Positions 60,757 to 64,000 of a stretch of 64,000 bases of DNA are shown here, one piece after another. Both the position numbers and the translations under genes were made by a program. Source of the DNA: QHXM01 sp963697975 (GTDB lineage: Bacteria; Acidobacteriota; Blastocatellia; Pyrinomonadales; Pyrinomonadaceae); NCBI GenBank assembly GCA_963697975.1, contig OY969111.1:5022001-5086000 (forward strand), read 5' to 3'. The first letter of the stretch is position 1; every line of letters starts with the position of its first letter. Under the pieces are notes generated by a model. The model made no database searches and was not told where the DNA came from. It worked only from the letters and a program-made list of their open reading frames with translations.

Positions 60757-61671
60757 TCAGGTGCTTTCACGTTGGAGATAGATGGTGTCGTAGCAGCCTT
60801 GAAGTTTGTAGCCAGCCTTCTGGTATAAATTTATCGCGGTCTGATTGTGCTCATTGACGAGCAGGCAGATTGACTTCGTGCGCTCCAGCAGATGCTGGCA
60901 CAGTTGAGAGAAGCAGCGCAGCCCGTAGCCTTTGCCGCGCTCCAACGGGTTAACGAAGACGCCTTCAAGGTAGATGACTTCGGGCGTAGAGGACATGACA
61001 TCGGTTTTGAAGATCAATTGCCCGTTCTCGACCCACACCCAGATTCGCCCCAACTCGATGCGCCGGGCTGTTCGTTGACGAAAGCCCGCCTTGTCGGCTT
61101 CAAGCGGGTTGACGCCGCATTCGTCATAAATCATCGCGGCATTGACGGCGATAATCGCTTCCAGATCGTCAAGCGTCGCCGGGCGTAAACCATCCACAGG
61201 CTCATACGCCATTGTGAACTGTCGTTGCTCAAGCAGCCTCTCGCGGCTGACCGCGCGGGGTGTGCACTTGACTGGCGTGTAGAAATCCCAAAAACGCTCG
61301 ATCATTTCCTGCTCGCCCCTGATGAGATGGGCGCGCGGGTTGGTTTGGGCAAGGTGGGCGAAAGCTTCAATCGCAGCATCGGAGTGCGCTTCGATAAGAG
61401 TTGCGTGGCCAATTAAGGCGACGCCTTCTACTTGACCAGCCGCATTACAGTGGGCGTAGAAGTCGCCGCGATTCGCGGGGCTGACCAGACCGTTCTCAAT
61501 GATTAGCCCCGTCATGCAGACGGTGTGAAGCGGGCGCTGTGCGAGGAAGGTAAGCGTCTCCGCTTTATCTTCGCTGGTGAGCAGCCGGGTCATGGTGGAA
61601 ACAATCATCGAGTGCAGTTGGGAAGTGGTAGCTGTTGCTGCCGCTCCGGGTTCTGCAAGGTTAAGAGACAT
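60757..61671 (-). CDS. GNAT-family acetyltransferase (two-domain)
   Basis: The 304-residue protein has a C-terminal GNAT domain (about 165-300). LEGVFVNPLERGKGYGLRCF is the acetyl-CoA-binding segment and LLVNEHNQTAINLYQKAGYKLQG is the typical final strand-helix pair. Residues about 25-150 form a second, diverged half resembling the N-terminal domain of DUF4081-type acetyltransferases. The acceptor is unknown. It lies 38 bp upstream of the GGDEF-EAL gene on the same strand, with which it may be co-transcribed in reverse order. Confidence 0.82.
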   Translation of the reverse strand: MSLNLAEPGAAATATTSQLHSMIVSTMTRLLTSEDKAETLTFLAQRPLHTVCMTGLIIENGLVSPANRGDFYAHCNAAGQVEGVALIGHATLIEAHSDAAIEAFAHLAQTNPRAHLIRGEQEMIERFWDFYTPVKCTPRAVSRERLLEQRQFTMAYEPVDGLRPATLDDLEAIIAVNAAMIYDECGVNPLEADKAGFRQRTARRIELGRIWVWVENGQLIFKTDVMSSTPEVIYLEGVFVNPLERGKGYGLRCFSQLCQHLLERTKSICLLVNEHNQTAINLYQKAGYKLQGCYDTIYLQREST

Positions 61672-61755
61672 GACACCGCTCCTGAAAGCTTCGGAAGTTG
61701 ACCAGCCAGTTAATCACGAGGGGGAAACCACAGATTCGAGGCTTGGGCTGCGTGG

Positions 61756-64000
61756 TTACTGCATCCCCGGCCCTTCATCTCCGCCGAGCATCGCTGACAT
61801 CGCCTGGACGCAACTATCGCCAATCACGACGCCATCGCCAACCACGACGCCATCGCCAACCACGACCCCATCGCCGAGCACGACGTAGTCGCCGATCACG
61901 ACTCCGTTGCCCTGTAAAATATCCGTGTCGCAAAAGACGGTTCCATCGCCGATGACAACGCCGTCGCTGGTCATGATCTTGTCGCCAATGACGACGCCAT
62001 CGCTCATTACAATGTGATCGCCAATCACTACTCCATCACCGACGACCACACCATCACCGAGAACACCGCCGTCGCCAATGACCACGCCGAGGTCGTAGAT
62101 GTCCTGATACTTGGTGATGAGATCAACGCCCGTCGCATAAGAGTAGTTGAGCATGATGCCCTGCGACCAGGTGAAGGTGTATCCGCCAATGGTCGTCTCG
62201 GGCGTTGGCGGATTCGTGGAGGTCAACAGAGGAGTACCTTGCGGGGTGCTCGCCGTCAGGTCTTTGCGAACGAGTTTAGCCAGCCGCACTGCGCCTTCGA
62301 CGTTGAGTTGGCCCGTGCCCTGCTCAAGCATGTTGTAGCCTTTGAGCGGCTGCGACGTGTACATCAAGATCATCTTGACCATATTCGGCGTCAGCTTCGG
62401 ATTAGCCTGAAGCATCAGCGCCACCGCACCTGCGACGACGGGAGCCGCCATCGAAGTCCCGCTCAGGTACATCAAGTCTTTGTCGTCCTTATCCGTCGCC
62501 GGGACATCGAGACTTTTATTCGCTGTTACCAGCATATTATTTTTACCCTGCGCGGAGATCAGTTTGTTGCCGGGAGCGACGAGGTCAGGCTTGATAAGAT
62601 TATCGTAGTGCTTGACACCGCTCTCGTCAGTCCAGTAGCTGCGGGTCGGCCCGCGCGAACTGAAGGTGGCAATGATGTCATCGTTTCTGGAGTCTGTGCC
62701 CAGTGTGTTAGAAGCGCCGACAGTAATCACCGACGGTTCATTGCCGGGCGCATGAATCTGTCCATAGAGTTTTTGACCGGCAGCGTTTTTGCCATTGTTA
62801 CCGGCGGCGGCTACCACGACCACGCCCGCATCAACCAGCTTGCGCGTGGCACGGCACAATGGGTCGTTTTTGTAAGACTCGATGGCAGGCGCGCCGAGGC
62901 TCATGTTGACAACCTTGATGTTGTATTTAGTGCGGTTGACGAGCAGCCAGTCGAGGGCCTTCAACAGCCCGGAGGATGACCCCAGACCCTTAGAGTCGAG
63001 GACACGGAGATTAATGATATTAGCGTTCGGCGCTACACCGCCATAATTACTCAAATACTTGGCATCTTCATTATCGCCGGGCTTGCCTCTACTACCGGCT
63101 GCCAGCCCCGCGACGTGTGTGCCGTGACCGTAAGGATCATCGGTGTTCATGCCTGTGCCGGTGAAATCCACATTCACGTTGATGCGTTTGCTGCCGTCCT
63201 TACCGACGAACGAGTGATGGCCGGTGTAAATGCTCGAATCGAGAACGGCGATGGTAACGCCTGTGCCGTCGAGCGTAGTGTTCGTGAGGATGCCGAGCAG
63301 ACTGCTGACGAGTCCGGTTTCTCTGGCCGCATATGCTCCGGTGGTGGTGTCAATGTGGCCGAGAAAGGCCATGTCTCTATCCAAAGAGAGATGCTTCGCT
63401 TTGTCGTTAGCGGCGATTTGCTCGACGACGCCCACAGGCAATTCAACATCGAGCGCGCCGACGTTGGGCATCTCGCCCATGATCTTCACACCGTTTTGGC
63501 GGAGCAGTTCGCGCAATCCAGCATTTTTGGTGTCATCGGTTTGAAGAATGACTCGCGCAAGCTCTTTCTTTGATCCGGCGTTCTGCATCAACTCGCGCAA
63601 ATCCGCGGAGACTTTGTCGCCGACGAAGTCATCGTTGCTCTTGTTCTGCTCTTCGCTTGAACTCACATCTCCCGAATTGATGTCGCCATCAAGGTTAACT
63701 TCCTGGAAGAGACCAGCAAGCATCTTGTCTGAAGCGATGTGCTCATCAAAAGCGCCACGCGAGGTCGCGCCCATCAAACGCAATTCGCCGCGCGCCGCCG
63801 CTCCCGCTAATGTCTCGGAGATTGTTTGAGCGGCACGCGTGCCCACAAACTGGTGAAACTCATCTACGAAGAGAATTGAATTCTTATCATCGCTTGACAC
63901 TTCGGCAAGCACGGCCTTCAGGCGGCTCTCAAGCTCTGCCGAGGTCTTCACGTTAGCGAGCAGGGCATCCAGGTTCAAACTGTAGAGACGTTTCTGGCGC
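61756..64000 (-). CDS. AAA+ (ClpB-like) / subtilisin-family (S8) chimera with hexapeptide-repeat tail, partial
   Basis: The frame is open to the window edge, so the N-terminus is missing; about 747 codons are visible. The first part is ClpB-like AAA+ (RLKAVLAEV, Walker B ILFVDEFHQFVG, ARGELRLMGATS) but the arginine-finger region reads MLAGLFQEV, without the expected Arg pair. An acidic linker and an I9-like propeptide (RVILQTDD...LPVGVVEQIAAN) follow. Then comes a complete S8 peptidase: Asp in VAVLDSSI, His in GHGTHVAG, Ser in GTSMAAPVVAG. The tail has about 15 hexapeptides of the form GVVIGD, fitting a left-handed beta-helix. Walker A would lie outside the window. Function unknown; an ATP-linked protease is one reading, a gene rearrangement another. 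Confidence 0.85.
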   Translation of the reverse strand, partial: RQKRLYSLNLDALLANVKTSAELESRLKAVLAEVSSDDKNSILFVDEFHQFVGTRAAQTISETLAGAAARGELRLMGATSRGAFDEHIASDKMLAGLFQEVNLDGDINSGDVSSSEEQNKSNDDFVGDKVSADLRELMQNAGSKKELARVILQTDDTKNAGLRELLRQNGVKIMGEMPNVGALDVELPVGVVEQIAANDKAKHLSLDRDMAFLGHIDTTTGAYAARETGLVSSLLGILTNTTLDGTGVTIAVLDSSIYTGHHSFVGKDGSKRINVNVDFTGTGMNTDDPYGHGTHVAGLAAGSRGKPGDNEDAKYLSNYGGVAPNANIINLRVLDSKGLGSSSGLLKALDWLLVNRTKYNIKVVNMSLGAPAIESYKNDPLCRATRKLVDAGVVVVAAAGNNGKNAAGQKLYGQIHAPGNEPSVITVGASNTLGTDSRNDDIIATFSSRGPTRSYWTDESGVKHYDNLIKPDLVAPGNKLISAQGKNNMLVTANKSLDVPATDKDDKDLMYLSGTSMAAPVVAGAVALMLQANPKLTPNMVKMILMYTSQPLKGYNMLEQGTGQLNVEGAVRLAKLVRKDLTASTPQGTPLLTSTNPPTPETTIGGYTFTWSQGIMLNYSYATGVDLITKYQDIYDLGVVIGDGGVLGDGVVVGDGVVIGDHIVMSDGVVIGDKIMTSDGVVIGDGTVFCDTDILQGNGVVIGDYVVLGDGVVVGDGVVVGDGVVIGDSCVQAMSAMLGGDEGPGMQ

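Overview
The window reads as a chromosomal segment of an acidobacterium, probably of the class Blastocatellia (inference, from gene content). The pointers are two very large Oar-type TonB-dependent receptors with N-terminal carboxypeptidase-regulatory-like domains, Ser/Thr kinases and other proteins sharing an N-terminal zinc ribbon, a small exported 'IPFEFQVG' protein, a Tat-exported PaoABC-type aldehyde oxidoreductase, and a moderately GC-rich background. I see no prophage, insertion sequence, CRISPR array or rRNA. Both ends cut genes: a GH31 glucosidase at the left and an AAA+/subtilase protein at the right.

Layout. 1-3.3 kb: GH31 end, phosphofructokinase with the residues of the PPi-dependent type, class V aminotransferase. 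3.4-12.8 kb: a LysR regulator divergent from a peptidoglycan-salvage run (MurNAc/GlcNAc kinase, MurQ etherase, sodium:solute symporter, NagZ, and an AmiE-like/NamZ-like fusion, the last three genes overlapping by 4 bp). 12.9-15.4 kb: S1/P1 nuclease and PabB. 15.8-28.9 kb: two giant TonB receptors, a D-aminoacylase, an AT-rich pair made of a membrane thioredoxin-like protein and a secreted 12-cysteine protein, a receptor remnant, and a DigH-like glycosidase. 28.9-36.3 kb: NagA, then glycolate/D-lactate oxidase parts (GlcF, fused GlcD-GlcE) with gamma-glutamyltransferase between them. 36.3-46.4 kb: mixed genes (cupin, permease, beta-lactamase-like protein, ExbD, phosphatidylcholine synthase, SDRs, stand-alone LigD phosphoesterase). 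46.5-53 kb: tRNA-Lys, an FHA kinase, zinc-ribbon proteins, a second kinase, hemerythrin, MscL. 53.3-57.8 kb: aldehyde oxidoreductase operon. 57.8-64 kb: tRNA-Arg, cupin, GGDEF-EAL protein, acetyltransferase, AAA+/subtilase chimera.

How the genes fit together. NagZ, the AmiE/NamZ fusion, the DigH-like enzyme, D-aminoacylase and gamma-glutamyltransferase could dismantle wall fragments outside the cytoplasm. The symporter could import the amino sugars, the kinase and MurQ would yield GlcNAc-6-P plus D-lactate, NagA would deacetylate the former, and the GlcDE/GlcF oxidase could burn the D-lactate. This is inference from families and proximity; nagB is not in the window.

Two things stand out as possibly undescribed. 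(1) At least 13 inverted-repeat elements built of degenerate, mostly 7-bp tandem units sit almost exactly between genes. Nearly every one has its own unit sequence, yet its two arms match each other, sometimes perfectly (30/30 and 28/28). Two copies of one subtype lie in frame inside genes and encode near-identical peptides; others supply the stop codons or C-terminal residues of neighbouring genes. (2) A 129-residue secreted protein has 12 cysteines whose spacing is exactly palindromic (3,6,10,10,10,11,10,10,10,6,3), as expected for a helical hairpin stapled by a ladder of disulfides; it follows a membrane-anchored CxxC thioredoxin-like gene.
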